Below, one piece after another: positions 1-14,509 of a DNA stretch of 64,000 nucleotides. Source of the stretch: Pagrus major. Its lineage: Eukaryota; Chordata; Actinopteri; Spariformes; Sparidae. The notes beneath the pieces are model-generated. The model worked only from the letters and a program-made list of their open reading frames with translations. It was not told the DNA's origin and did no database searches. Where the stretch lies: positions 33,669,089 to 33,733,088 of the forward strand of contig NC_133221.1 of the NCBI RefSeq assembly GCF_040436345.1, given 5' to 3'. The translations under genes were made by a program, and so were the position numbers. Numbering within the stretch: the first letter of the stretch is position 1; each line of letters starts with the position of its first letter.

Positions 1-2207
<2,207 letters not shown>

Positions 2208-2750
2208 TCCTATGCAAACTACTCACAGACCTCTTGGGTGGCATCCTGGAAGGGTTTCCACCTGGGGACTGTATAGTTCTTCTGGGGGACTTTAACACTC
2301 ACACGGGCAATGATGGAGAAACCTGGAGTGGGGTGATTGGGAGGCCCACCTGATCTGAACCTGAGTGGTGCTTTGTTATTGGACTTCTGTGCTAGTCAGG
2401 GATTGGCCATAAGGAACACTATGTTTGAGCATAAGATGCTTCATATGTTGACTTGGTACCAGGCCACCTTAAGCAAAAGGTTGATGTTCAACTTTGTGGT
2501 TGTGTTATCAGATCTGCAGCTGTATATCGTGGAAACTGATCACCAGCTCGTGGTGAGCTGGATCAGATGGTGGGGGAGACTGCCGGACAGACCTGGTAAA
2601 CCCAAACAAGTAGTGGGGTAGTGCTCCAATTATCGGTGTGTCCCACTGGTCAGCCTCCCTGGGACAGTTCATTCCAGGGTGCTGGAAAGGAGGCTCTAAC
2701 TGATTGTTGAACCTCGGATTCATGAGGAACAAAGCAAATCTGGTCCCTGT
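2208..2750 (+). mobile_element. Decayed LINE endonuclease fragment
   Basis: Across shifting plus-strand frames this reads like an apurinic-type endonuclease of a fish non-LTR retrotransposon: [14 protein letters not shown] near 2288-2330, then LDFCASQGLAIRNTMFEHK near 2380-2430, then DHQLVVSWIRWW and DRPGKPK near 2537-2610. Stops and frameshifts break it throughout. The same family, carrying the same endonuclease region, recurs at 21060-22170. I do not assign a clade. Confidence 0.65.
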
Positions 2751-2974
2751 ATAACCAAAGTGAGTTTTTTTTTGTGATATATAAATTATTTCTATGCTGT
2801 TTGATATTTTCTTTCAGGTTTCTTTGGTATTAATTAATTGATTAATTGTGTATTTAGTTTCCTTTTTTCCTCTTAAACAGTACATGCCCCCAGATGTCCC
2901 CACACTGTGCCTTGTGTTAATTTTGTGTTTTTTTCTTGTTTTACAACAGGTGCTGAGGCCCAAGTGAGCGGTAG

Positions 2975-2993
2975 CCCCCCCCCCCCCCCCCCC
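2975..2993. repeat. Poly-C tract
   Basis: An uninterrupted run of 19 cytosines, immediately after an acceptor-like tttacaacag and a short purine-rich gap. Confidence 0.9.
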
Positions 2994-3142
2994 TGGTGGT
3001 GGTGTTTGACACAGTTTTTGGTTGCAGTGCACTGGTGGTTTAGTTTGGATTTTGTCCCTTATTGAGTTCCCTGCTGCCGTGGTAAGCCCCAGCTCTGGTT
3101 GGGTTCTTTCTGTTTCTTTTGCCAGTGTGGTGGCTCCATCTG

Positions 3143-3144
<2 letters not shown>

Positions 3145-3185
<41 letters not shown>

Positions 3186-3190
3186 CCCCC
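3145..3190. repeat. (CA)n microsatellite with C tail
   Basis: About 19 CA units followed by a run of C. Likely polymorphic in length. Confidence 0.95.
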
Positions 3191-3463
3191 TTTGGTCAGC
3201 CAACTCCGCAACCCTCATTTATTTTAAAGTCTCTATTGTTGTTTTTGCTGAGCCAGGTTGTAACACTGCACCAAGACTTTAGATCACAGGGGGCAACAGT
3301 GCTCAGCTCCACTGGGTTTAGCAGCCTGAAAGTGAACACAGCCTTCAAGACGGACACGTCAAGTTGAAGACAGTAGATAAAGTACTGAGCTGACTGACAG
3401 TGGCTCTGTGAACAAGAAGACACGGCAGGCAGGGACAGGAGAGGCATGAAGCTAGAGAGGAGA

Positions 3464-3521
3464 TAGAGAGTCAGCAGCAGGTGAAAACGACGTAGAGAGT
3501 CAGCAGCAGGTGAAAACGACG
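3464..3521. repeat. 29-bp tandem duplication, two copies
   Basis: The unit tagagagtcagcagcaggtg followed by aaaacgacg occurs twice, head to tail and without mismatch, at 3464-3492 and 3493-3521; a degenerate partial third copy follows. Confidence 0.9.
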
Positions 3522-4541
3522 TGGAGAGCCAGAGTATTTGCACATCTTACTCTGTGAACTGAGGATTTATTTGGACCAAACCAGTGGTGATTTACATTCA
3601 TGCTGAATATGTAACACACAGACATTCCTTAAAGCAAGGGTAAAGCATAATACAGATGAAAGTGAGGAAGGTCAGAACAAAGCAAAAACAAATGTGAAAG
3701 GTACAGAGCACAGCGATGAAAGGAATTATTAATAGTGCCCTAACATGAGCTGGAAAAACCCAGAAGTTTACGAATCAGGTTGCATTGGGAAACAGAACCG
3801 CACTGCCTGCTTAAAGAGTTCTATGAGACAGACAAATATTTTTGAATGGTAATATCCACTACCTGTTTTTTTATTATTTAAAATTCTTGTTAATATGATT
3901 CTGTCAGACTGTGTGGAATGAGATGACTTTGATAACCATGAATCTAGTAAGGCTTTTACACAAAAAGGGATTTTACAGGTTAACCTTCAAATAGTGTTGG
4001 ATGATGTTATCATTTATCATATGTAATCAGTGCCATGATGAAATGATCTAAACTTTCAAGCGCTTCAGATTTCTTCCTGACACTTGAATATTAAATATTC
4101 ACTCTATCCCTCGGACAGCATGGGATTAAATTTAGCAGGAATATTTAGCTGCTGTGGCTCCTGCTGCATTTCTTTATGGTATTCTGAATCTCTGTGTTTG
4201 ATTAGCAGCTCAACATCAGTTGGTGCTGCTAAAACAGCAAAGCATGTTAATTATTCCATCCATTAAGGACAGCTGTGCTGCAAGTGTACCGAAAACTAAA
4301 AGCTGACTCTTGCTGGTTTAATGAACACACAGAAAGCTCACACAGCTCACTGCTTACATACACTAATCCCCAGGAGCAACGGTATTTACACCACATTGAG
4401 ATCTATATGTTGCTGTGCTGTGACCAGTGGGGTTCAATGGGTTAATGCAAATTGCAGGCTTTTAGCTGCATGAATGTATGACACTCTTAAAAAAAACATA
4501 TGCATATGTGCATGTGTTTTGTATAACAGTGAAATGCAAAA

Positions 4542-4542
<1 letters not shown>

Positions 4543-4577
<35 letters not shown>
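4543..4577. repeat. (CA)n microsatellite
   Basis: About 17 uninterrupted CA units, followed by ccatttgattcataaaa. A similar flank (ccattcgattcataaaa) follows the short CA run at 20232-20251, so the two may belong to one dispersed repeat. Confidence 0.9.
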
Positions 4578-4578
<1 letters not shown>

Positions 4579-5970
4579 ATTTGATTCATAAAATGAGTCA
4601 TCGGTTAAAGCAACATTGTGTAACTATTTTACCGTCAAATAACAGCTTCAAAATCATTTTAATGTCACGGGGTCTTTTAATAGGGTGAATGGTGTCTCTT
4701 TCTCAGCCACTCTGATCCCCTCTGGCTTTTTCCTGCGCTATGTAACTTTGCTGAGTGGGTAGAATCACTGTGCATAAAGCTTAAAGCAGTACATCATACA
4801 CAGCATCAACTATCAGTGAATTTGCTGAAACTGGATTATTTTATGGAGAAAAAGTTTCTGGTTTTCCCTTTGATGTCCCCCAATTGCTCTGCCTCAACCT
4901 GTGATTTACAAAGTTTCATGAAAGCAACAGAGGTGGAGGAGGTGAAGAGACCAAAGAGGACACTGATGGCTAAAGCTATAAGAGAAAATCTAAAGGACTT
5001 ACTACACACTTGAAGGGTTTTCTTTTTGTGTGTGTGCAAATAATTTGCATGTCACTGTTTTTTTCAAACTGAGGTTTATGTGATGAGTACTTGCACACAG
5101 AAAGCAAAAATTACACAATGAAAAAGCAACATGATTTTTTTGGGAACAAGGTACATTTTTATGAGCTTTCGCTCCATGAATGAAGGCATCAACCAATCAT
5201 GTTGAAGGAAATGGACGTCTTGTCACAACTCATGAGAATAGCAGACGGGTTGAATGTTTATGTTTGTCAACAGCCCGTTTTATATGTCAAAGGACACAAA
5301 ATTATAAAGAGAATATGACAAACGTGACTTGGGATGAGTAACCTTGATTGCTCGCTGCGCAGACAGACCGCTGTATATTATAGGATTTACTGACAGGGAA
5401 CTGAAGCTGATACAGTCCATTGGTGTTGTCTTCAAATCCACCAAAAACAGTAATTTTACTAAACATGGATGCTGATCTATCTGCCTCAACTGTTTAGTTT
5501 GTTTGTAACTTGAGTGTTTTTACAAATTTATACATAATTACAGACCAGACTGGAGCCTCGGAACAGTCAGATGAGATGACTGCTGAATGTGACCTCTCTC
5601 TACCTGTCAGCGGTGCATTGTGACCCCAAGGATCCCCGGAGCCCTCTCGGAGCTCTGCAAGCCTGCACTGTTTGTCTACCAGTCCCTGCCCTACTTTGTC
5701 TCTTTCATTTTAGTGTGATAACATACCCATGTTGCAAAATCATGTCGCTGACTGTGTGAATACTTTTGAAGCGACATATTCGCAGGCAAGTATTTTGCAT
5801 ATTCAAATCGCTTATTTGTAATGTGTTGTAATTGGCAAAAGCTTCAGTAAATAAAAGGCTGCAGACAGAAGCCCAGCTTGACTTGTTGCTGTTGAATAGT
5901 CAGTAATATTAGCTGGTACGCTAAGTTCTCTTGTGTTGTTGCACTTGCTTGATGTTTGGCTGTGTTGGCC

Positions 5971-6030
5971 TAAGGCATGTCAGCCCATTTGGACAGAGGT
6001 TTAGCCAATAACATGTTACAGCCAGCTGTA
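5971..6030. repeat. Dispersed repeat, copy 1
   Basis: The stretch starting taaggcatgtcagcccattt and running through ggacagaggtttagcc and atgttacagccagctgt is nearly repeated at 30097-30155 in the same orientation. No element ends were defined. Confidence 0.65.
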
Positions 6031-8774
6031 ATTTTCTCTGGTTCAGGTTAAGTTAGCTTGGCATGCCGTTATTGTTCTGAGCTGTGTGCAACTCTTGTGC
6101 AAAGTTTAATCCCTCATGGCAGAAATGCCTAAATCCAGGTGAATTTTTTTAACATTTCACCTGTGAAATATTATACTTGAAGTGTAAAATGTATTTTTTC
6201 ACATGTGCTGTCATTTGTAAAGAACAGAAACAAAGCCCCAGCCTGATGTAGTCTCAATGCTGTGTATGTTTGTGTGGTGACCTAATGTCCAGGAGCTGAG
6301 CAGCTGCCCTCTGACACATGGACTGGGACCAAAGGCACCTTGCATAGCAGCAGCCTGGCGGTGCTGGAAGGCACTCTGATGCCCTCTGTCATCACAGTGA
6401 GCCTCACCTCTACAACACTGGCCTGCACTGCATGACGTCAGCCTGCTAAAAGATTATTCCCATGTTTTTCCTCTTAATCCTCCCTCCAGCTTTTCATCCA
6501 AAGAGCCAGCCATTCACCAAGCTCTGGTCTCTCCACACAGACACAAACAATGTGGCAGAGAGATTAACATGTATCAGAAAAACACTGAAATGATTAAAAA
6601 AAACAGCACTTGCACATGATAACTGATTCATAGTGTCCTATGTAAACAACAAAACCAATCATTTAACTGAGGGAAAGCATATTTTGGAATGAGATTAAGG
6701 TTAGTGAAATGAGATATAGCGGAGTGATATCACTGTCCCTATTCAGCTTCGGTTTGGCTGTGGACTGTTGCTGCTCTGCCCTACTTTAATGTGACAAACA
6801 TAGAAAGGGCAGTTCAACAGCTTAGCCATTATAGAGGCCTGCGCACACAAGTGTTTGGAATTCTATGTCTGGTGTTGTCCTCGCTGGAGGAGATAAAGCT
6901 GGCTTATCCAGACAAGTTCCTCTCCTCTTTGTGAGTGTCTCTCAGTATAGAAGGCTAGGCTGCTAGAGTGTCAGATCTTCAGGACATCCCTTCAGCACTC
7001 CTCTGTAACTCTCAGCATTTCCAACTGTCTATATAATCATGTTTCAGTTCAGGTTTGTCTGTCATTCAGCAGCAAACCAATATATTGTAGTTACACATAG
7101 CTGCAAAGGTGAGCCATCCATTGTCTATGACTACGCATAGTTGCGACAATGTTAGTGCAGACACAACCTTTAATTTTTTATTCTTACTTTAAACAAAAAT
7201 AACAAAACATCTCTTAATCTAACGTGAGGTCAGACTGTACTGGCTCCCAACCTACAAACATTTCTTACAGTCCTGCCACTTCCTTCTATCACAGCTGATC
7301 ATCGTCTGATCGATCACATTAAAAATGCTCAAAATATAATTTGCAATCAAGACAAAAAAATGCCCTAACACAGACTGTGGTTGCAGACCAAAGCCCCATT
7401 TCTTAAAAGCATCTTAAAGCTGAGACAACCGTTGTCCCATTGCAACACCATAGATCATTTTAGCCTGAAGATGATTTGGGGAAATGAAGCCCAGTCTAGA
7501 AAGGATTAATGTTGCAAATAATTTGTGTCACACACAAAGGGCATGTCTTGTAGTAAACTGGTTTGATTCTAAACAGTCTGAGAAAATAATTCTCTTAAAC
7601 ATCACAACTAATGGCTCCATACAAGATGCTTAACCGTAAACTCAAAACAATGATAACAAGGGCTATAATGGTGATTTTAACAAACACATGAACAGTGATA
7701 TCGCTCTGTTGGTGTTGTTCCTGGAACATTATAATTAATATAGCTCTACTGTTGTCAACATTTTAAAAGGGTACAATATATTTGAACCTGAACCATGTTA
7801 TCCTAAACCTAACCAAGTAATTTTCTTTTGCCTAAACCAATATGTTCCAAACAGGATATGAACCCCTGTCTGTTGGGTAACATTCCTACCTTAGTCCAAT
7901 CAGCTACAACAGCCTCCTCTGAAGCACTTTGTCACCCTTTCATAAATAGAAATGATGGTCCAGAAGCAACATTAATTATGAGGCAGTATTTTTGTCCTCA
8001 TATAAGATGCTGAGGACACAACCTGCTACCACATTACTGTTGTTTGGTCCTGTTGCGTTGCTTTGTGGGTTGAAGTGGGACATTTATCTTTTATTTGATG
8101 AGTGAAGGATCTGTTCAGTTGTCAGACTGTGAACACCATTAGACAGATACTGCGTAAAGTACTTGAACTGAGAAAATTAATAACAATTTGAGGAAAAAGC
8201 AACAAGGACTACACCCAAACTAAGCCAATTCATAACAGTTTGAGGAGAGGAACAACTAACAGCAAAAGGACTGTAACTGTGAGCAGTGTAACTTGTTAGT
8301 GATTACTTTCATTTTGTTGCTCTCTTCATGCCGCGTGGTATTTTCAAGATTAATAATAGAATTATTATTTTGACATTTATGCAATCTCACATTTTTTCTG
8401 ACATTTTTTTTTTTTAGTGAGATAGATTTAAATGAGAATACTGTTTTAATTTGTATTCCATTTCACATTACAATTTTATGTACCATAGTGGTTATGTAAA
8501 CCAAGGTTGTAGTTGTTGATTTGAGACATACAACATAACTGATATTTGACCTTTTGAAAACCACTCAACCTTACAGGTGTTTATAAGGACACTGAGTTTT
8601 TGTCTCTTCCAAGTCAGGATACAAGTAGATACGCTACTACAGACCTTGAATTGAAAGTGGAGTGAGTTTGCAGGCAAAGTCTAAATAGTTATCTGCACAA
8701 CTATATTTTGTAATGCTGGCATCAAGATAACAAAGTAGGCAACAAAATTCCCCCTGCTCAGCCTAATCGTGTCC

Positions 8775-9032
8775 AGGTTGACTTTGCTTGAGGTTAATTG
8801 CAGGTAGCTGTTGCTGAGGCATCCAAGTCAAAAACTGTTTTCATCACACTGTGGCCTCTTCCAGTTCAGAACCCTCCCCTTTGGCCTTAGTAATGCGTTA
8901 GTAACCTTTCAGAAGCTCATGAAAATGGTTGTAGACTGACCTGGAGGAAGTCCTAGCCATGCTGAAGTCAGCTGGCCCATCCTTAAAACAGCTCAAGTGT
9001 CAGTTGTACCTCAGTGAGCTCAACTTCCTGTC
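8775..9032 (+). mobile_element. Decayed Ty3/Gypsy reverse transcriptase fragment
   Basis: Broken plus-strand frames give fragments such as LPVQNPPLWP and TFQKLMKMVVD, equivalent to the region before the catalytic YxDD of Gypsy RT. They are followed directly by text equivalent to the post-catalytic region (EEVLAMLK-like, then SELNFL-like). The catalytic block itself appears deleted. No LTRs flank it. Confidence 0.55.
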
Positions 9033-9062
9033 ACGTTCATGGTGCCAACTACTTTGGAGCAC

Positions 9063-9210
9063 TGTGGCTCAGGAGGTAGAGCAGGTGGTCCTGGTAGCCT
9101 CTACCATCAATGTATGAATTTTTGTGTGAATGGGTAAATGTGGCAAGTGGCAAGCACTTTGAGTAGTCGTTATACCAGAAAGGTGCTACAGAAGTACACA
9201 TCTATTTACA
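9063..9210 (+). mobile_element. tRNA-derived SINE, internally deleted copy
   Basis: The head tgtggctcaggaggtagagc resembles a polymerase III A box. The tail has gaatgggtaaatgtggcaag, then aagcactttgagtagtcgtt and ccagaaaggtgctacagaag, the 3' body of a common fish SINE. The B box and central body are missing. A less complete copy with the opposite part preserved lies at 36196-36345. Confidence 0.7.
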
Positions 9211-9289
9211 ATAATCAGAATAACTGAATCACAACTGATCCTGATGGGCATACGTATCTGTACTAGTTTTCATAGCAATTAATCCGAGA

Positions 9290-9475
9290 GTTGTTCACAC
9301 ATTTCACTCAAAACATCAAATGTGAACCACATGGTGGCAGTAGAGGAAATGTCGACTTGATAGTCTGAACAACATTTCATGGAAATTCATCCAATAATTT
9401 TAGAGAGATTTCAGTTTGGACCAAAGTGGTGGACCAAGCAATTGGCAAACAGATAGACATTGCAATCCACAGAGC
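9290..9475 (+). repeat. Dispersed fish repeat fragment
   Basis: Contains gaccaaagtggtggaccaag preceded by catggaaattcatccaat and followed by gacattgcaatcc. I recognise this as a frequent interspersed repeat in fish, but cannot name it or define its ends. Confidence 0.45.
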
Positions 9476-9727
9476 CTGACTAACTGTTACCTCCTACTTC
9501 CAGTCTTCATGCAAAGCTAGGTTAACTGGACTCAAGTACTATGTATGAGCCTGATATCCTTCTGAACATCTCACTGTCAAAGAGAAAGCAACACATTTCC
9601 CCAAATATTGATCCATCTGTTCAAATAAAACACTAATATTTCTAATGAAATATGGAGGGCAACCTACAAGCTTTTAAGGAAGAAATATATGAGAACAATC
9701 GGGAAGTACTGATAAAAATAGACATTA

Positions 9728-10975
9728 TGTCATGATTTCAGTGTCTTGTTGTTCTTGTGTTTTCTGTTTAATTTAGATATTTTGCCCTCATGTGTCACTT
9801 CTTGCTTTTCAGTTCCTCCTGTGTGTTTTTCCGTTCCTTCCCTCACCTGTCCCTTTCCCTCCTCACTCCACCTGTTCCTGATCCCCTCGTTAGCGTGTCT
9901 GTGTATATAGTGGCTGTGTCCAAATTCAGGGGCTGCAGCCTTCAAGGACGCGGCCTTTGCGGCCCACGAGGGCCGGGTCCTTCGGAGAGACCTTGAAGGC
10001 CACGTCCACCGTTGTTAAATGGGACGGTCTAGCCTTCGGAGTATTTCCTGGTTGCGTCACCAGGTGTTCATGCATTAAAGTCTGTTTTGGTTCAAAAATA
10101 TCAAACGTGTACATTTATTTGTGTGTGTACAATGTGTCAAATCTAAATTGAATTATCAACATTACAAAATAAACATTAACCCATTGGTGAATAACAACTA
10201 TATTTACCATAGCATTACCAGCTTCACGTATTTTAACTGAAAGTTAAACTTTTGAGGTTTTATAGTCTCTTGAAGTTTAACATATCTGGCGTTGGATGTT
10301 CAAATGAGTAAAAACCGAGTATAAACCCATTACTTTACTAAATGTCATGTCTGCGCCACTTGATGTCGCCATTTTCTCTTGCTTCCTCTTCTGTTTCGGG
10401 ACTGAGCAGCGGTGCGCAAAGGATCTTGGGATATGTGAGGCCACGAAGGATAGTAGCGGTGCGTCCTCCGAAAAGAGGGAAGGGCAGGCCGCATTTGTGG
10501 GCTGCATTTGAAGGAGCCTTTGAATTTGGACAGCCTTCGCGCAGCGTTGTGCGAATGCGCCCTTCGAGGGCTGCAGCCCCTGAATTTGGACACAGCCAGT
10601 CTTTGTTCTCCCTCATGTCTTTGTCAATTTGTTCCGTCTTGGTCCGTCATCCTCCGTGTACGTCTGCCTTCCCCCGTGTTGCCACCCTGCTTTCTTCTCC
10701 AGTGTGTCCTCCAGTGTCTCCTCATGTCTCCCATTTGGTATGTTTCTGGTTTTGGTTTCTTGTTTCTCTTTTGATTTGTACTTTGCTTCTGTTGTACTTT
10801 GTTTCAACCTTTTTGTTGCTACTTTTGTCCCCAGTACTCGTTTTGGTTTATCTGTGTTCCTAATTTTTGTATCATTCAGCTTAATTTAATTAAAGCTCGC
10901 CTTTTGTTTCCCCCAATCTTGCCTCCCATGTGTTGTCTGCATTTGGGTCCTCACCTCGTTTGATGAAGTATAACA
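9728..10975 (+). mobile_element. Solo LTR (Gypsy-like) with nested transposon
   Basis: Starts TGTCATGATTTC, ends TATAACA, and is flanked on both sides by CATTA (9723-9727 and 10976-10980), a 5-bp target-site duplication. Without the nested element it is about 559 bp, near the 567 bp of the intact chromovirus LTR in this window. It shares TTTGGGTCCTCACC near its 3' end and has an AATTAAAG polyadenylation-like signal. This suggests a Ty3/Gypsy relative reduced by LTR-LTR recombination. Confidence 0.8.
9912..10597. mobile_element. Terminal-inverted-repeat DNA transposon, non-autonomous
   Basis: A 686-bp element with inverted ends GGCTGTGTCCAAATTCAGGG plus GCTGCAGCC, 29 identical bases at each end. 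It is flanked by AGT on both sides (9909-9911 and 10598-10600), consistent with a 3-bp duplication. It is GC-richer than its surroundings. Open frames across it are short and lack transposase motifs. The 3-bp duplication is compatible with PIF/Harbinger-like elements, but the superfamily is not established. It inserted into the solo LTR. Confidence 0.75.
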
Positions 10976-11269
10976 CATTACCAACAAGAAGGAGAAGCAG
11001 ACGGGAAAAACAAGGCTTCAACTTGGTGGATAAATGAAACACATTCAGAAAGCATTATGTATTTAAAAGGCTGTGGAAAAATGACAAAACATCCCCAACT
11101 TAAAGATGAACTGGACCCAAATATGTGGCTTAATATAGATTAATCAGTTACACCTCAGCTACAATTACATACAATTAAAAGTAAGAGCTCTCTGCAGGCC
11201 ATGCTTTAATGACAGCAGCAAAGTTGTAAAATATATATATGTATACATACAGTGTATATACAGTACATA

Positions 11270-11814
11270 TACACCGATCAGCCACAACATTAAAACCACT
11301 GACAGGTGACGTGAATAACATTGATCATCTCATCACAATGCAATGTTCTGCTGGGAAACCTTGGGTGCTGGCATTCATGTGAATGTCACTTGACACGCAC
11401 CACCCATCCAAACACTGTTGTGGACCAAGTACACCCCCTCATCACAACAACACTACCCGATGGCAGTGGCCCCCCAGCAGGACAATGTGCCCTGACACAC
11501 CGCAAACACTGCTCAGGAACAGCTCGAGGAACACAATAAAGGGCCCAAGATGTTGACCGGGCCTCCAAATTCCCCAGATCCCAATCTGATCGAGCATCTG
11601 TAAGACGTGCTGGAGCAGGTCTGATCCATCGAGGCCCGACCCCCCAACATACAGGACCCAGAGGATCCACTATAAAACACCCTGGTGCCAGACACCACAG
11701 GACACCCTCAGAGGTCTTAAGTCCATGTCTTGACAGGTCAGAGCTGTTTTGGCTGCACAAGGGGAACCTTCACAAAATTTGGCAGGTGGTCATAATGTAC
11801 GCCTGATCGGTGTA
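11270..11814 (+). mobile_element. Deleted Tc1/mariner transposon
   Basis: Ends TACACCGATCAG and CTGATCGGTGTA form inverted termini inside TA dinucleotides (11268-11269 and 11815-11816), the Tc1/mariner target. Broken plus-strand frames retain fragments of a Tc1 transposase catalytic region: CWETLG-like and QQDNVP near 11340-11490, then PPNSPD near 11566. At 545 bp it lacks the DNA-binding half of the transposase and has stops, so it cannot encode an active enzyme. Confidence 0.85.
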
Positions 11815-11816
11815 TA

Positions 11817-14509
11817 AGGCTGAGGATACTGGCACTGTTGACTGGGTCAGTGGAAGGGCTTCAGGGTTCGTCAGCTCTGTGGTTTCTAACAGTGGGAAGG
11901 GAGATTGATTCATAATCCAAAATCTAGACAGGCTCCCAAGATCATAGACAGAAAATCAGTGAATTCTGCTTTGGGATTAACATCCATGCACTTGAACAAC
12001 CACAAGCATTTAATCATTTTTAAGTACAGATTACCCTGTCCAATATGGGTCAGAGTCAGACAATGGGCTTTTTAAACCCCAAGGGAGAAAATCTCCAAAT
12101 AGCATTAGGTAATTTACTAGATGACATCTCTCCTGCTTTAAAGACAAATCACCAGGCTGCATTAACATCAGAATTCCCTTTGATACACCATATGGTTTCT
12201 TTTGCTTTAGATTGTCATCAACTGGAGCCACAAGAATAGCCTGCAGCTGCTGGATCTATAGTAGTAGTATACTTTAAAATTCTTTCTGTCTACAATATCA
12301 GCGCGTGGTTATGGGCAGTGAGAAATTCTTATGGCCAATAAACTATGGTTAAGTATGACATGGGTTAGGCAGCTAAACTTGGTTATGGTTAGGCTAGGAT
12401 TGGAGATAGGGATCATGATTATGTAACTGGTGAATGAATTGCAAGTCTGTGACAGGACATGTGTTTGAGTTGGACCTGCTACACGCTCATCCACCATTCC
12501 AGTCTTTCCTCCTCGCTTCATAACAGAACAACAGCTTCAGTCTATTTATTATAATTTAAGGAAAACATTATATAGGAATATGACCCCTTTGAGCACAAAC
12601 TTTGTAATGAGAATTTTGTACTTCATGTAGAGGAATGTGAATTGACGTTTACACAGCCCTATTTAAAGAGACTGTTAAATGTGAACTGTGACCTGTAACT
12701 TGTGACCTCTTTTATGACCTTGTTTTATGACTTGTTTTATGTTGTTTTATGTTGTTTTATGACCTATGTAAGGTACTGAGTAATCACTGAAGGTAAACAT
12801 TCCCTTCCAAACAGGAGGGCATGAATGAGCAGCTGTTAGAGTGAAAACACACCCACAAAGACAGATATAAACCAAGCTTTGCTCTTCTGATATTGAGTCT
12901 TCACTTTGTAACTGACCTGCGTGTTGCTCTGTGAATGCTCCTCTTGTACAAGATTAAACCCTTGTTTGAACTTTGAGCTGACTCGGATCTCCTTCCCCCA
13001 GTTCTAAATTAACGCAGAATTATTTTAACAAACTTAAATGATAAATGTGTTAAGATTTTGGTACAGGGCCCTTTTCCGAGACAGAGCCACAATAGTTGGT
13101 ATTATACCATGGTCTGGGTGAATACTCATTTCTGACTAGCTTAACTTTTGAAATATGGACACCTATGGCACTACTAAAGTAGTTACAGTGAAACTGTCTG
13201 TTCACTGTTCTAAATTGATGCATTAAAGCCCATATTTAAAGTGAGTGGCAATGAGATCAGCTGACTGCAGACACCTCAATGTTAAAAATCAATTAAATGA
13301 AATTTTAACCCTAACCCTGAATATCTTATATACAACACTTCCTCTGAGCACCACCTTTAACACACAAGCTGCAGGAAGTAGCCTACGCTGTCTTCTGAAC
13401 ACAAGCGATCATCTCACATCTCATTCACTATTCAGCACTACTTCAGGCTGCGGCCGACAGTACACATGGCCCGTCATTTGTTCGTGACAACCTTGATATT
13501 TAATTTGGGACAATGGCATTGCTGGCTAGCTAGCTAGTTTTGTTGTTGAACATACCATCAAATTATATTTACTGTTCGCCAACCATCAGACCTTTCTCAA
13601 CAGTGCCAGTGCTGGAGCAAGGTCTGGCTGCACCAATTCTCATCCTGGTATAGGTGAAAGGCTTGTTTGCATGTTTTTAAACTGATCAAAGTCACCTTGG
13701 GCAGCATTTAACCAGGATGAAGCTGTAGTGCTCCTGCAAAATAGTGTTTGGGGAAACTTGGTTTGCACATCAGGAGGTGAGCCCTGGCATTAAAAATGGC
13801 AAAATCCCTGTCAAAGAAAAGGTGACAGCTCTTGGTTTGTTTACATTTGTGCCGTTAGCAAACAGGTGAGTGTTAGAGTAACTTACAGGTTACAGGAGTG
13901 TATGTTGCTAGGTTAGAACTTGTTGTTGTTTCATGAAGCAATGGGGATTTTGTACACACAGGTAGCGGAAGGGGGGAACAGGCAGTCTACATCTGGTAAG
14001 TCAGATTAGTCAACCATATGCCTTGTAATTAACTTTGAATCTTGCGAGCAAAATGTTAGCTTTCTGGCTAAAATGTGAGACAAAGGGGTCAGTGAGCTGA
14101 GCAGACTAGTTTATCTCACGTTACTGGAGAAGTGAACAACATCTCCATCGCATAAGAAGTGGTTCGTAATGACTATTCAAGCTATGATTCAAACTCTCAG
14201 GTGTTGGCAGAGAAACAGTTGTTGCTTGTGAAAAATGTATATTTTGATCACAAAATGCATGAAATAAAAATTAATGTTCTCAATTTTGTCTTTGGCAAGT
14301 CACCATGGTATATGTAGGATAATACCCGACAAGGTTTCCATTATCAGGAATCAATAGACGTCAACCTATCCACATGATGCACAACCTACCTCAGCTGATT
14401 TTGTACTTGTATTTTGTACTAGTTATGCACGTTTACTTGCAAATTTGTAGATAATCAAATTTAAAAAATCGAACTGTGGCCCCTGCAGTTGTTTATTTTG
14501 TCTTATTTT
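11817..14509. other. Intron 1 stretch, mostly unrecognised
   Basis: No gene recognised. The part at about 12660-13020 has LTR-like traits (a TATA-like agatataaacc and a gattaaa signal) and short ttgttttatg repeats, but no duplicated target site was found, so it is not called as an LTR. The rest is AT-rich intronic DNA. Confidence 0.35.

Larger units (their letters stand above)
2751..8774. other. Intron 1 stretch with simple repeats only
   Basis: About 6 kb of largely AT-rich intronic DNA. It contains a poly-C run (2975-2993), a CA microsatellite (3145-3190), a 29-bp tandem duplication (3464-3521), a second CA microsatellite (4543-4577) and one copy of a short dispersed repeat (5971-6030). 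No coding exon or RNA gene was recognised. Confidence 0.4.

Noticed and set aside
2814-3218. 134-codon minus-strand frame with a Cys-Val repeat and Gly run
   Set aside because: Produced by the CA microsatellite and the poly-C tract.
10342-10863. 173-codon plus-strand frame
   Set aside because: It crosses the boundary between the nested transposon and the LTR and has no transposase or host-protein features.
12660-13020. Possible further solo LTR
   Set aside because: TATA-like and polyadenylation-like motifs are present, but no TG...CA ends with a duplicated target site could be found.
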